From Anthonomus grandis grandis (Eukaryota > Arthropoda > Insecta > Coleoptera > Curculionidae), in assembly GCF_022605725.1 (NCBI RefSeq), contig NC_065558.1, positions 1,302,001 through 1,366,000 of the forward strand: DNA of 64,000 nt, given 5' to 3'. The notes under the pieces were generated by a model. It did no database searches, was not told the origin of the DNA, and was given only the letters and a program-made list of their open reading frames with translations. Each line of letters opens with the position of its first letter. Position 1 is the stretch's first letter. This document shows, piece after piece, positions 21,580 through 34,509 of the stretch. A program made the translations under genes and the position numbers.

Positions 21580-23687
21580 ACATTCATTCTAATATTTATT
21601 TAAAGATTATTTATCACTAGAAAAGTTGTATGCCTTATAGGCTTTGAACATGACCCTCCGAAGTAAAAAATAATATTTTTTCTTTTAAATTTACTAATTT
21701 TATTTTAAGACAATTAACAACCTTCGTCTACATTGTCAGAGGCTTTTAAGCCGATCCAGGAAGCTCCAGAGCGGTGAGCATTCGCCATACGTTTTCTGGA
21801 TCGCGAGTTCTGGATAATTACGCGTATATACATTGTCGCCATTTAACGTTCCATTGACCAAGCGGAATATAAATATTTAAAATCTTCCGTTGTGTCCCGG
21901 GAGGCAGTAAAAAATTGTTAAAGTTTTACGAGCCCCCTAGGATGTCACATAATATAAGAGTACGATGCGTTTTATGAACTTCCGTGACACATAAAAACCG
22001 ACTCGTAAAATCCACTAATAAATGGAAAACCGAAAAGTAACAACTGTAGGTTTTGTTTGAAAATTGGGTTCAACTGCCTGGTAGAAACAACTAAAGTTCT
22101 TACTACGGTACGATGAAACAAAAGCGAAAACTTCTTAGTTTCGACCTTGTATAACAGTGAATTTAGTGTTTTTCTTTCTAGGGGTGTATCGAGACAAAAA
22201 AAAAATGAGAAGAAGAAGGTCGAAAATAAAATGTCGTCCGCTTTTAGAACACCCACCTTAGCGGGTGATCTCTGCGATGGGTTTCGGTGTAAAGTTACAT
22301 AAAAGGATTCATGCCGCCGCCCCTCGAGGGTCCCATGAAAATTACACTTCATCATTTTTGACGTTTTTCATAGAAGTAAATGGGTTTTACAGTAACGGAG
22401 AATTAATAAAGTAGTACCAGTCGAATCATTTCAATGTGTCTTTTTGTTTAAATTTTTAATGTTTTTTTTTTTGAGTCATACTAAACAATCTGTTGGCCAA
22501 CTGTTTTTAAAAGCACGTCATGGTGTTTGGATTATTTGGCTTATTCTATAATACGATTGTTTAAAAGTTATCTTATTAAGAGAAAATAAATGGTGTTCTT
22601 GCACCACGAATTTAATAATTAATATACCTGGACAGCCAATTTAATGAAAAGTAAATGACCACTACTAGGGGGCCGTCATTTTGCGTGATTATATGCTTTA
22701 ACAAATTTCTTAATGAAGAACTAATTTCCATTTTCAGTAAGAAACAAAAAATGATAAAATTAATTAATCTTGTTTATCACGTCAATAATTAATTTAATTG
22801 AATAACCCAAAACTTTCAACTAAAAATCCAATCTAACGCCAAACATCGGATTTGTTTGTTTGTCTTGTTAAAAGCAATCTCGAATTTCAAATTACGATAT
22901 TTGTTTACGTTAAACCTAATTTCCAGTAGCTTTGAGTTAATATGTCGGGGTTCCGTGTATATTTATATTAGAAGAAAAAACGCCCGTTTATTTATCTTTT
23001 AATATGTATATTCCGTGACACCATGAAGATTCTCTGTGTCGCCTATGACTCGTAAACAATTTATTATATGGGGCGTTAGAAATTAAAAAAAAAAATCATT
23101 TATTTTAAGGCCAACTTCCTTTATAATTCAGTTCGAATGTTGCTGCGCGCGTAAAAATAATTCCATCGATGATAAGTCGGGAAAATTCTAATTTTAAAGG
23201 GAATAAATCACTTTATCTTCAAAAACCGACCGAGGTTGCGACATTTTGGTTAATACGAGTCGGGTTTCTTTTTATATTCGCTCCTGACATATGAAACATT
23301 TTTATTTTTCTTTTCTTGTTTTAAGACAAATTTAAACGATTTTTTTTAAATAAAAGCGTTATTTTTTAGTGGTACCATGTCTTGAAAAAAATAAAATTTT
23401 TTAAAAAATCTGGAAAATCCTTTTAATTATTCAGGAAAGCTGTATCAAGTTCCTAAAATGTATTACAGATACATTTACAGATTTAATTTTTTTATTCTTT
23501 TTTTTTTATTGTGCAAATTTTTCTGATTTAAAATTTGGTTTGAAAAAATAAGAAATTATATCGTGATGATGTCTGAAAAAATTATATTGAATTCACTAAA
23601 AGATATAAAAAAATTACTGCAAAAGTCTGGATGAAATTACAGATTATTTTAAGTTAAAGACCTTAAATCCTATTTTTTGTTCGTATG
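21580..23687. other. Gene-free stretch, locally GC-richer
   Basis: Bases 21720-22350 are less AT-rich than the surroundings and lack tandem repeats, so this may be old unique DNA. It holds a possible 5' splice site (AGCG|GTGAGC near 21773), but no partner acceptor or reading frame supports an exon. A 127-codon minus-strand frame (21972-22355) has no recognisable domain. Bases 21615-21670 match 5835-5885. Confidence 0.45.
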
Positions 23688-26600
23688 GTTCATAAATACA
23701 TAAATAAAGTGGTGGGATGCGGTAGAAAGTGAAAAAGTGGACTTTTCACCCCTTTTTAAGCATATAAACGGATCTGAGTCCCATGAATCATTGACGATCA
23801 CTATGAAATTATTTCTCCCGTCTGTAAAGTTCTTAAATACGTAATAAAAGTACAATTTTATAATCATCCAGAATGTTCCTGAGAGGTGAGATGCGGTAGA
23901 AAGTGTAAAAGTGGACTTTTTACCCCCTTTTAAGCATATAAACCGGTCTGAGTCCCATGAATCATTGACGATCACTATGAAATTACTTCTCCTGTCTGTA
24001 AAGTTCTTAAATACGTAATAAAAGTACAATTTTATAATGATCCAGAATGTTCCTGAGAGGTGAGATGCGGTAGAAAGTGAAAAAGTGGACTTTTTCCCCC
24101 TTTTTAAGCATATAAACGGATCTGAGTCCCATGAATTATTGACGATCACTATGAAATTATTTCTCCCATCTGTAAAGTTCATAAATACGTAATAAAAATA
24201 CAATTTCATAATGATCCAAAATGTTTCTGAGAGGTGAGATGCGGTAGAAAGTGAAAAAGTGGACTTTTTACCCCCTTTTAAGCATATAAACCGGTCTGAG
24301 TCCCATGAATCATTGACGATCACTATGAAATTATTTCTCCCGTCTGTAAAGTTCTTAAATACCTAATAAAAGTACAATTTTATAATGATCCAGAATGTTT
24401 CTGAGAGGTGAGATGCGGTACAAAGTGAAAAAGTGGACTTTTTACCCCTTTTTAAGCATATAAACGGATCTGAGTCCCATGAATCATTGACGATGACTAT
24501 GAAATTATTTCTCCCGTCTGTAAAGTTCTTAAATACGTAATAAAAGTTCAATTTTATAATGATCCAGAATGTTTCTGAGAGGTGAGATGCGGTAGAAAGT
24601 GAAAAAGTGGACTTTTTACCCCTTTTTAAGAATATAAACGGATCTGACTCCCATGAATCATTGACGATCACTACGAAATTATTTCTCCCGTCTGTAAAGT
24701 TCTTAAATACGTATTAAAAGTACAATTTTATAATGATCCAGAATGTTTCTGAGAGGTGAGATGCGGTAGAAAGTGAAAAAGTGGACTTTTTACCCCCTTT
24801 TGGGAATATAAACTGGTCTGAGTCCCATGAATCATTGACGATCACTCTGAAATTATATCTTCCGTCTGTAAAGTTCTTAAATACATAATAAAAGTACAAT
24901 TTTATAATGATCCAGAATGTTTCTGAGAGGTGAGATGCGGTAGAAAGTGAAAAAGTGGACTTTTTACCCCCTTTTGGGAATATAAACTGGTCTGAGTCCC
25001 ATGAATCATTGACGATCACTCTGAAATTATATCTTCCGTCTGTAAAGTTCTTAAATACATAATAAAAGTACAATTTTATAATGATCCAGAATGTTTCTGA
25101 GAGGTGAGATGCGGTAGAAAGTGAAAAAGTGGACTTTTTACCCCCTTTTGGGAATATAAACTGGTCTGAGTCCCATGAATCATTGACGATCACTCTGAAA
25201 TTATATCTTCCGTCTGTAAAGTTCTTAAATACATAATAAAAGTACAATTTTATAATGATCCAGAATGTTTCTGAGAGGTGAGATGCGGTAGAAAGTGAAA
25301 AAGTGGACTTTTTACCCCCTTTTGGGAATATAAACTGGTCTGAGTCCCATGAATCATTGACGATCACTCTGAAATTATATCTTCCGTCTGTAAAGTTCTT
25401 AAATACATAATAAAAGTACAATTTTATAATGATCCAGAATGTTTCTGAGAGGTGAGATGCGGTAGAAAGTGAAAAAGTGGACTTTTTACCCCCTTTTGGG
25501 AATATAAACTGGTCTGAGTCCCATGAATCATTGACGATCACTCTGAAATTATATCTTCCGTCTGTAAAGTTCTTAAATACATAATAAAAGTACAATTTTA
25601 TAATGATCCAGAATGTTTGTGAGAGGTGAGATGCGGTAGAAAGTGAAAAAGTGGACTTTTTACCCCTTTTTAAGCATATAAACGGATCTGAGTCCCATGA
25701 ATCATTGACGATCACTCTGAAATTATATCTCCCGTCTGTAAAGTTCTTAAATACATAATAAAAGTACAATTTTATAATCATCCAGAATGTTCCTGAGAGG
25801 TGAGATGCGGTAGAAAGTGTAAAAGTGGACTTTTTACCCCCTTTTAAGCATATAAACGGATCTGAGTCCCATGAATCATTGACGATGACTATGAAATTAT
25901 TTCTCCCGTCTGTAAAGTTCTTAAATACGTAATAAAAGTACAATTTTATAATGATCCAGAATGTTTCTGAGAGGTGAGATGCGGTAGAAAGTGAAAAAGT
26001 GGACTTTTTACCCCTTTTTAAGAATATAAACGGATCTGACTCCCATGAATCATTGACGATCACTACGAAATTATTTCTCCCGTCTGTAAAGTTCTTAAAT
26101 ACGTATTAAAAGTACAATTTTATAATGATCCAGAATGTTTCTGAGAGGTGAGATGCGGTAGAAAGTGAAAAAGTGGACTTTTTACCCCCTTTTGGGAATA
26201 TAAACTGGTCTGAGTCCCATGAATCATTGACGATCACTCTGAAATTATATCTTCCGTCTGTAAAGTTCTTAAATACATAATAAAAGTACAATTTTATAAT
26301 GATCCAGAATGTTTCTGAGAGGTGAGATGCGGTAGAAAGTGAAAAAGTGGACTTTTTACCCCCTTTTGGGAATATAAACTGGTCTGAGTCCCATGAATCA
26401 TTGACGATCACTATGAAATTATTTCTTCCGTCTGTAAAGTTCTTAAATACGTAATAAAAGTACAATTTTATAATGATCCAGAATGTTTCTGAGAGGTGAG
26501 ATGCGGTACAAAGTGAAAAAGTGGACTTTTTACCCCTTTTTAAGAATATAAACGGATCTGAGTCCCATGAATCATTGACGATCACTATGAAATTATTTCT

Positions 26601-29600
26601 CCCGTCTGTAAAGTTCTTAAATACGTATTAAAAGTACAATTTTATAATGATCCAGAATGTTTCTGAGAGGTGAGATGCGGTAGAAAGTGAAAAAGTGGAC
26701 TTTTTACCCCTTTTTAAGAATATAAACGGATCTGACTCCCATGAATCATTGACGATCACTACGAAATTATTTCTCCCGTCTGTAAAGTTCTTAAATACGT
26801 AATAAAAGTACAATTTTATAATGATCCAGAATGTTCCTGAGAGGTGAGATGCGGTAGAAAGTGAAAAAGTGGACTTTTTACCCCTTTTTAAGCATATAAA
26901 CGGATCTGAGTCCCATGAATCATTGACGATCACTATGAAATTATTTCTCCCGTCTGTAAAGTTCTTAAATACGTATTAAAAGTACAATTTTATAATGATC
27001 TAGAATGTTTCTGAGAGGTGAGATGCGGTAGAAAGTGAAAAAGTGGACTTTTTACCCCTTTTTAAGCATATAAACGGATCTGAGTCCCATGAATCATTGA
27101 CGATGACTATGAAATTATTTCTCCCGTCTGTAAAGTTCTTAAATACGTAATAAAAGTACAATTTTATAATGATCCAGAATGTTTCTGAGAGGTGAGATGC
27201 GGTAGAAAGTGAAAAAGTGGACTTTTTACCCCTTTTTAAGAATATAAACGGATCTGACTCCCATGAATCATTGACGATCACTACGAAATTATTTCTCCCG
27301 TCTGTAAAGTTCTTAAATACGTAATAAAAGTACAATTTTATAATGATCCAGAATGTTCCTGAGAGGTGAGATGCGGTAGAAAGTGAAAAAGTGGACTTTT
27401 TACCCCTTTTTAAGCATATAAACGGATCTGAGTCCCATGAATCATTGACGATCACTATGAAATTATTTCTCCCGTCTGTAAAGTTCTTAAATACGTATTA
27501 AAAGTACAATTTTATAATGATCCAGAATGTTTCTGAGAGGTGAGATGCGGTAGAAAGTGAAAAAGTGGACTTTTTACCCCTTTTTAAGCATATAAACGGA
27601 TCTGAGTCCCATGAATCATTGACGATCACTCTGAAATTATATCTCCCGTCTGTAAAGTTCTTAAATACATAATAAAAGTACAATTTTATAATGATCCAGA
27701 ATGTTTGTGAGAGGTGAGATGCGGTAGAAAGTGAAAAAGTGGACTTTTTACCCCTTTTTAAGCATATAAACCGGTCTGAGTCCCATGAATCATTGACGAT
27801 CACTATGAAATTATTTCTCCCGTCTGTAAAGTTCTTAAATACGTAATAAAAGTACAATTTTATAATGATCCAGAATGTTTCTGAGAGGTGAGATGCGGTA
27901 CAAAGTGAAAAAGTGGACTTTTTACCCCTTTTTAAGCATATAAACGGATCTGAGTCCCATGAATCATTGACGATGACTATGAAATTATTTCTCCCGTCTG
28001 TAAAGTTCTTAAATACGTAATAAAAGTACAATTTTATAATGATCCAGAATGTTTCTGAGAGGTGAGATGCGGTAGAAAGTGAAAAAGTGGACTTTTTACC
28101 CCTTTTTAAGAATATAAACGGATCTGACTCCCATGAATCATTGACGATCACTACGAAATTATTTCTCCCGTCTGTAAAGTTCTTAAATACGTAATAAAAG
28201 TACAATTTTATAATGATCCAGAATGTTCCTGAGAGGTGAGATGCGGTAGAAAGTGAAAAAGTGGACTTTTTACCCCTTTTTAAGCATATAAACGGATCTG
28301 AGTCCCATGAATCATTGACGATCACTATGAAATTATTTCTCCCGTCTGTAAAGTTCTTAAATACGTATTAAAAGTACAATTTTATAATGATCCAGAATGT
28401 TTCTGAGAGGTGAGATGCGGTAGAAAGTGAAAAAGTGGACTTTTTACCCCTTTTTAAGCATATAAACGGATCTGAGTCCCATGAATCATTGACGATCACT
28501 CTGAAATTATATCTCCCGTCTGTAAAGTTCTTAAATACATAATAAAAGTACAATTTTATAATGATCCAGAATGTTTGTGAGAGGTGAGATGCGGTAGAAA
28601 GTGAAAAAGTGGACTTTTTACCCCTTTTTAAGCATATAAACGGATCTGAGTCCCATGAATCATTGACGATCACTCTGAAATTATATCTCCCGTCTGTAAA
28701 GTTCTTAAATACATAATAAAAGTACAATTTTATAATGATCCAGAATGTTTGTGAGAGGTGAGATGCGGTAGAAAGTGAAAAATTGGACTTTTTACCCCCT
28801 TTTAAGCATATAAACCGGTCTGAGTCCCATGAATCATTGACGATCACTATGAAATTACTTCTCCTGTCTGTAAAGTTCTTAAATACGTAATAAAAGTACA
28901 ATTTTATAATGATCCAGAATGTTCCTGAGAGGTGAGATGCGGTAGAAAGTGAAAAAGTGGACTTTTTCCCCCTTTTTAAGCATATAAACGGATCTGAGTC
29001 CCATGAATCATTGACGATCACTATGAAATTATTTCTCCCATCTGTAAAGTTCATAAATACGTAATAAAAATACAATTTCATAATGATCCAAAATGTTTCT
29101 GAGAGGTGAGATGCGGTAGAAAGTGAAAAAGTGGACTTTTTACCCCCTTTTAAGCATATAAACCGGTCTGAGTCCCATGAATCATTGACGATCACTATGA
29201 AATTATTTCTCCCGTCTGTAAAGTTCTTAAATACCTAATAAAAGTACAATTTTATAATGATTCAGAATGTTTCTGAGAGGTGAGATGCGGTAGAAAGTGA
29301 AAAAGTGGACTTTTTACCCCTTTTTAAGCATATAAACGGATCTGAGTCCCATGAATCATTGACGATCACTATGAAATTATTTCTCCCGTCTGTAAAGTTC
29401 TTAAATACGTAATAAAAGTACAATTTTATAATGATCCAGAATGTTCCTGAGAGGTGAGATGCGGTAGAAAGTGAAAAAGTGGACTTTTTACCCCTTTTTA
29501 AGCATATAAACGGATCTGAGTCCCATGAATCATTGACGATCACTATGAAATTATTTCTCCCGTCTGTAAAGTTCTTAAATACGTAATAAAAGTACAATTT

Positions 29601-32600
29601 TATAATGATCCAGAATGTTCCTGAGAGGTGAGATGCGGTAGAAAGTGAAAAAGTGGACTTTTTACCCCTTTTTAAGCATATAAACGGATCTGAGTCCCAT
29701 GAATCATTGACGATCACTATGAAATTATTTCTCCCGTCTGTAAAGTTCTTAAATACGTATTAAAAGTACAATTTTATAATGATCCAGAATGTTTCTGAGA
29801 GGTGAGATGCGGTAGAAAGTGAAAAAGTGGACTTTTTACCCCTTTTTAAGCATATAAACGGATCTGAGTCCCATGAATCATTGACGATCACTCTGAAATT
29901 ATATCTCCCGTCTGTAAAGTTCTTAAATACATAATAAAAGTACAATTTTATAATGATCCAGAATGTTTGTGAGAGGTGAGATGCGGTAGAAAGTGAAAAA
30001 GTGGACTTTTTACCCCCTTTTAAGCATATAAACCGGTCTGAGTCCCATAAATCATTGACGATCACTATGAAATTATTTCTCCCGTCTGTAAAGTTCTTAA
30101 ATACGTAATAAAAGTACAATTTTATAATGATCCAGAATGTTTCTGAGAGGTGAGATGCGGTACAAAGTGAAAAAGTGGACTTTTTACCCCTTTTTAAGCA
30201 TATAAACGGATCTGAGTCCCATGAATCATTGACGATGACTATGAAATTATTTCTCCCGTCTGTAAAGTTCTTATATACGTAATAAAAGTACAATTTTATA
30301 ATGATCCAGAATGTTTCTGAGAGGTGAGATGCGGTAGAAAGTGAAAAAGTGGACTTTTTACCCCTTTTTAAGAATATAAACGGATCTGACTCCCATGAAT
30401 CATTGACGATCACTACGAAATTATTTCTCCCGTCTGTAAAGTTCTTAAATACGTAATAAAAGTACAATTTTATAATGATCCAGAATGTTCCTGAGAGGTG
30501 AGATGCGGTAGAAAGTGAAAAAGTGGACTTTTTACCCCTTTTTAAGCATATAAACGGATCTGAGTCCCATGAATCATTGACGATCACTCTGAAATTATAT
30601 CTCCCGTCTGTAAAGTTCTTAAATACATAATAAAAGTACAATTTTATAATGATCCAGAATGTTTGTGAGAGGTGAGATGCGGTAGAAAGTGAAAAAGTGG
30701 ACTTTTTACCCCTTTTTAAGCATATAAACGGATCTGAGTCCCATGAATCATTGACGATCACTCTGAAATTATATCTCCCGTCTGTAAAGTTCTTAAATAC
30801 ATAATAAAAGTACAATTTTATAATGATCCAGAATGTTTGTGAGAGGTGAGATGCGGTAGAAAGTGAAAAAGTGGACTTTTTACCCCCTTTTAAGCATATA
30901 AACCGGTCTGAGTCCCATGAATCATTGACGATCACTATGAAATTATTTCTCCCGTCTGTAAAGTTCTTAAATACGTAATAAAAGTACAATTTTATAATGA
31001 TCCAGAATGTTTCTGAGAGGTGAGATGCGGTACAAAGTGAAAAAGTGGACTTTTTACCCCTTTTTAAGAATATAAACGGATCTGACTCCCATGAATCATT
31101 GACGATCACTACGAAATTATTTCTCCCGTCTGTAAAGTTCTTAAATACGTAATAAAAGTACAATTTTATAATGATCCAGAATGTTCCTGAGAGGTGAGAT
31201 GCGGTAGAAAGTGAAAAAGTGGACTTTTTACCCCTTTTTAAGCATATAAACGGATCTGAGTCCCATGAATCATTGACGATCACTATGAAATTATTTCTCC
31301 CGTCTGTAAAGTTCTTAAATACGTATTAAAAGTACAATTTTATAATGATCCAGAATGTTTCTGAGAGGTGAGATGCGGTAGAAAGTGAAAAAGTGGACTT
31401 TTTACCCCTTTTTAAGCATATAAACGGATCTGAGTCCCATGAATCATTGACGATCACTCTGAAATTATATCTCCCGTCTGTAAAGTTCTTAAATACATAA
31501 TAAAAGTACAATTTTATAATGATCCAGAATGTTTGTGAGAGGTGAGATGCGGTAGAAAGTGAAAAAGTGGACTTTTTACCCCTTTTTAAGCATATAAACG
31601 GATCTGAGTCCCATGAATCATTGACGATCACTCTGAAATTATATCTCCCGTCTGTAAAGTTCTTAAATACATAATAAAAGTACAATTTTATAATGATCCA
31701 GAATGTTTGTGAGAGGTGAGATGCGGTAGAAAGTGAAAAATTGGACTTTTTACCCCCTTTTAAGCATATAAACCGGTCTGAGTCCCATGAATCATTGACG
31801 ATCACTATGAAATTATTTCTCCCGTCTGTAAAGTTCTTAAATACGTATTAAAAGTACAATTTTATAATGATCCAGAATGTTTCTGAGAGGTGAGATGCGG
31901 TAGAAAGTGAAAAAGTGGACTTTTTACCCCTTTTTAAGCATATAAACGGATCTGAGTCCCATGAATCATTGACGATCACTATGAAATTATTTCTCCCGTC
32001 TGTAAAGTTCTTAAATACGTATTAAAAGTACAATTTTATAATGATCCAGAATGTTTCTGAGAGGTGAGATGCGGTAGAAAGTGAAAAAGTGGACTTTTTA
32101 CCCCTTTTTAAGCATATAAACGGATCTGAGTCCCATGAATCATTGACGATCACTCTGAAATTATATCTCCCGTCTGTAAAGTTCTTAAATACATAATAAA
32201 AGTACAATTTTATAATGATCCAGAATGTTTCTGAGAGGTGAGATGCGGTAGAAAGTGAAAAAGTGGACTTTTTACCCCTTTTTAAGCATATAAACGGATC
32301 TGAGTCCCATGAATCATTGACGATCACTATGAAATTATTTCTCCCGTCTGTAAAGTTCTTAAATACGTATTAAAAGTACAATTTTATAATGATCCAGAAT
32401 GTTTCTGAGAGGTGAGATGCGGTAGAAAGTGAAAAAGTGGACTTTTTACCCCTTTTTAAGCATATAAACGGATCTGAGTCCCATGAATCATTGACGATCA
32501 CTATGAAATTATTTCTCCCGTCTGTAAAGTTCTTAAATACGTATTAAAAGTACAATTTTATAATGATCCAGAATGTTTCTGAGAGGTGAGATGCGGTAGA

Positions 32601-33310
32601 AAGTGAAAAAGTGGACTTTTTACCCCTTTTTAAGCATATAAACGGATCTGAGTCCCATGAATCATTGACGATCACTATGAAATTATTTCTCCCGTCTGTA
32701 AAGTTCTTAAATACGTAATAAAAGTACAATTTTATAATGATCCAGAATGTTCCTGAGAGGTGAGATGCTGTAGAAAGTGAAAAAGTGGACTTTTTACCCC
32801 CTTTTGGGCATATAACCGGATCTGAGTCCCATGAATCATTGACAATCACTATGAAATTATTTCTCCCATCTGTAAAGTTCTTAAATACGTAATAAAAATA
32901 CAATTTCATAATGATCCAAAATGTTTCTGAGAGGTGAGATCCGGTAGAAAGTGAAAAAGTGGACTTTTTACCCCCTTTTGAGCATATAAACGGATCTGAG
33001 TCCCATGAATCATTAACGATCACTATGAAATTATTTCTCCTGTCTGTAAAGTTCATAAATACATAATAAAAGTACAATTTCATAATGATCCAGAATGTTT
33101 CTGAGAGGTGAGATGCGGTAGAAAGTGAAAAAGTGGACTTTTCACCCCTTTTTAAGCATATAAACGGATCTGAGTCCCATGAATCATTGACGATCACTAT
33201 GAAATTATTTTTCTCGTCTGTAAAGATGCTAAATACGTAATAAAAGTACAATTTAATAATGATCCAGAATGTTCTTGAGAGGCGAGATGCGGTAGAAAGT
33301 GAAAAAGTTG
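23688..33310. repeat. 174 bp satellite array (about 55 monomers)
   Basis: The period is 174 bp throughout (for example 'tttataatgatccagaatgt' at 24901 and 25075). Monomers carry 'gatctgagtcccatgaatca', 'tctgtaaagttcttaaatac' and 'gaggtgagatgcggtagaaa'. The left edge (23688) is a monomer with an internal deletion of about 40 bases; the right edge breaks off after 'gaaaaagt'. Monomers fall into variants, including a GGGAATATAAACTGG type repeated in a run at about 24797-25560 and again at 26190-26400. Edge monomers are the most diverged. Since 174 is 58 codons, one minus-strand frame stays open over several monomers; this is a consequence of the period, not evidence of a gene. Confidence 0.98.
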
Positions 33311-34509
33311 ACACACATTTTCTAAATTTCTTATCTAAGCTGATCTACAACCCCTATAAAAAACCAGAGTGACCTGGATGACCAACTAGATAATAGATCA
33401 ATTAGCAGCTAACTGTAACTAATGCTTCTGCAAGAATTCTTGTCCATGATTTAACTGGTCAATGATTTTTTAAGTCTGCATAAAATCCTTTGAATCTCCG
33501 CAGATTTCTATTCTCTCGTATGATTTGCAAACATTTATGGCAACAGACCTCCTAAAAATCCGTTTACTAGTAAGACACACTTATACCATTAAAAACGAAA
33601 CGTGAATGAACGAGAGAAAAATTGTCGATAGTCAAAGTGAAATTAACCACGATAATCATCATCACCATCATCATCTTCGTCTGATAACGGTGACCTCCAA
33701 TCGGGCGAGAAGAGAGATGGGTCCTTTCTTCTTCTTCTTCTTCATCGTTTGCAAAAGAAGATGCATAATGCGGTGTCTCTTCTTCTTTTTCACTCGTCTG
33801 CTCGTTAGGTCAAGGTACTTTCTCCTCCGATTCCGTCGCCGGTTTATTCGAGATTTGGATGAAAAAAAAAATTTTAAGTTCTTAGTCCTCGTTTCTCGAT
33901 TCGATCGTGATTTGTTTGGCCCGCTGAACCAAATCGCGGCGTGTTATCGAACCTCGTGGTTTTTCGGTGGTTTTTGGGGAAAACCTTACGTCATTAATTG
34001 CTCGGGCATATGGTTTTGTTTGTTTTTTGAAGTGATACATTTGTCAAAGGATTATGGATCATTTTGCCGAATAAAGGTACATTTTTTATTAAAGAAAAAC
34101 TGAAAATAAAGAACTGATTTATTCATTAAACCAATATTCTTAGCAGGCCCTTGAAATTCTTGCAATTATTAATACAATTTACCTAGGTAGACTTTTCAAG
34201 TATGAAGAATTAAATCTGGATTATTCCAGGCTCTCCATCATATTCTAAAAACTGTTTTTTATTACTCTCTTTCAAATGTTGCTAAAATCCAAACTAATAG
34301 AGCCTGAAAACGGTTGTCACTTTATTCCAGGTTTTTCAACAGTGTCACCAACAGTGATTACCAGTTTTTTAGGTTCAATTCTTAATTTGACTAAAATTAC
34401 GATTATTCCAGGTTTTCTTTACAGTGCTTCCAAAAAATTAAACAAAAATTCAGTAAAATTTATTTTGTTTTAATAAAATGGAATCCTTGAAATGTTAATT
34501 TTTTTTTTA
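33311..34509. other. Gene-free spacer between two satellites
   Basis: A CATCATCAC-type microsatellite (33650-33675), CTTCTT runs (33725-33795) and three ATTCCAGG motifs (34226, 34328, 34413) are visible. A 165-codon plus-strand frame (33606-34103) reads through these simple repeats, giving a histidine run and phenylalanine runs. It has no domain similarity. Confidence 0.5.

Noticed and set aside
21765..21785. Possible first exon with donor GTGAGC
   Set aside because: A single donor-like string without an acceptor partner, start codon or protein similarity is expected by chance.
21972..22355. 127-codon minus-strand frame in GC-richer DNA
   Set aside because: Phenylalanine-rich low-complexity middle, no recognisable family and no splice sites consistent with the ends.
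23688..33310. Open frames of 100-507 codons in the 174 bp satellite as genes for a repeat protein
   Set aside because: The period is a multiple of three, so one stop-free monomer makes every monomer stop-free. Variation changes amino acids freely, a single-base stop recurs, and there is no start context, splice structure or known domain.
33606..34103. 165-codon plus-strand open frame
   Set aside because: It reads through CAT, CTT and T-rich simple repeats, giving histidine and phenylalanine runs. No domain and no splice or promoter support.
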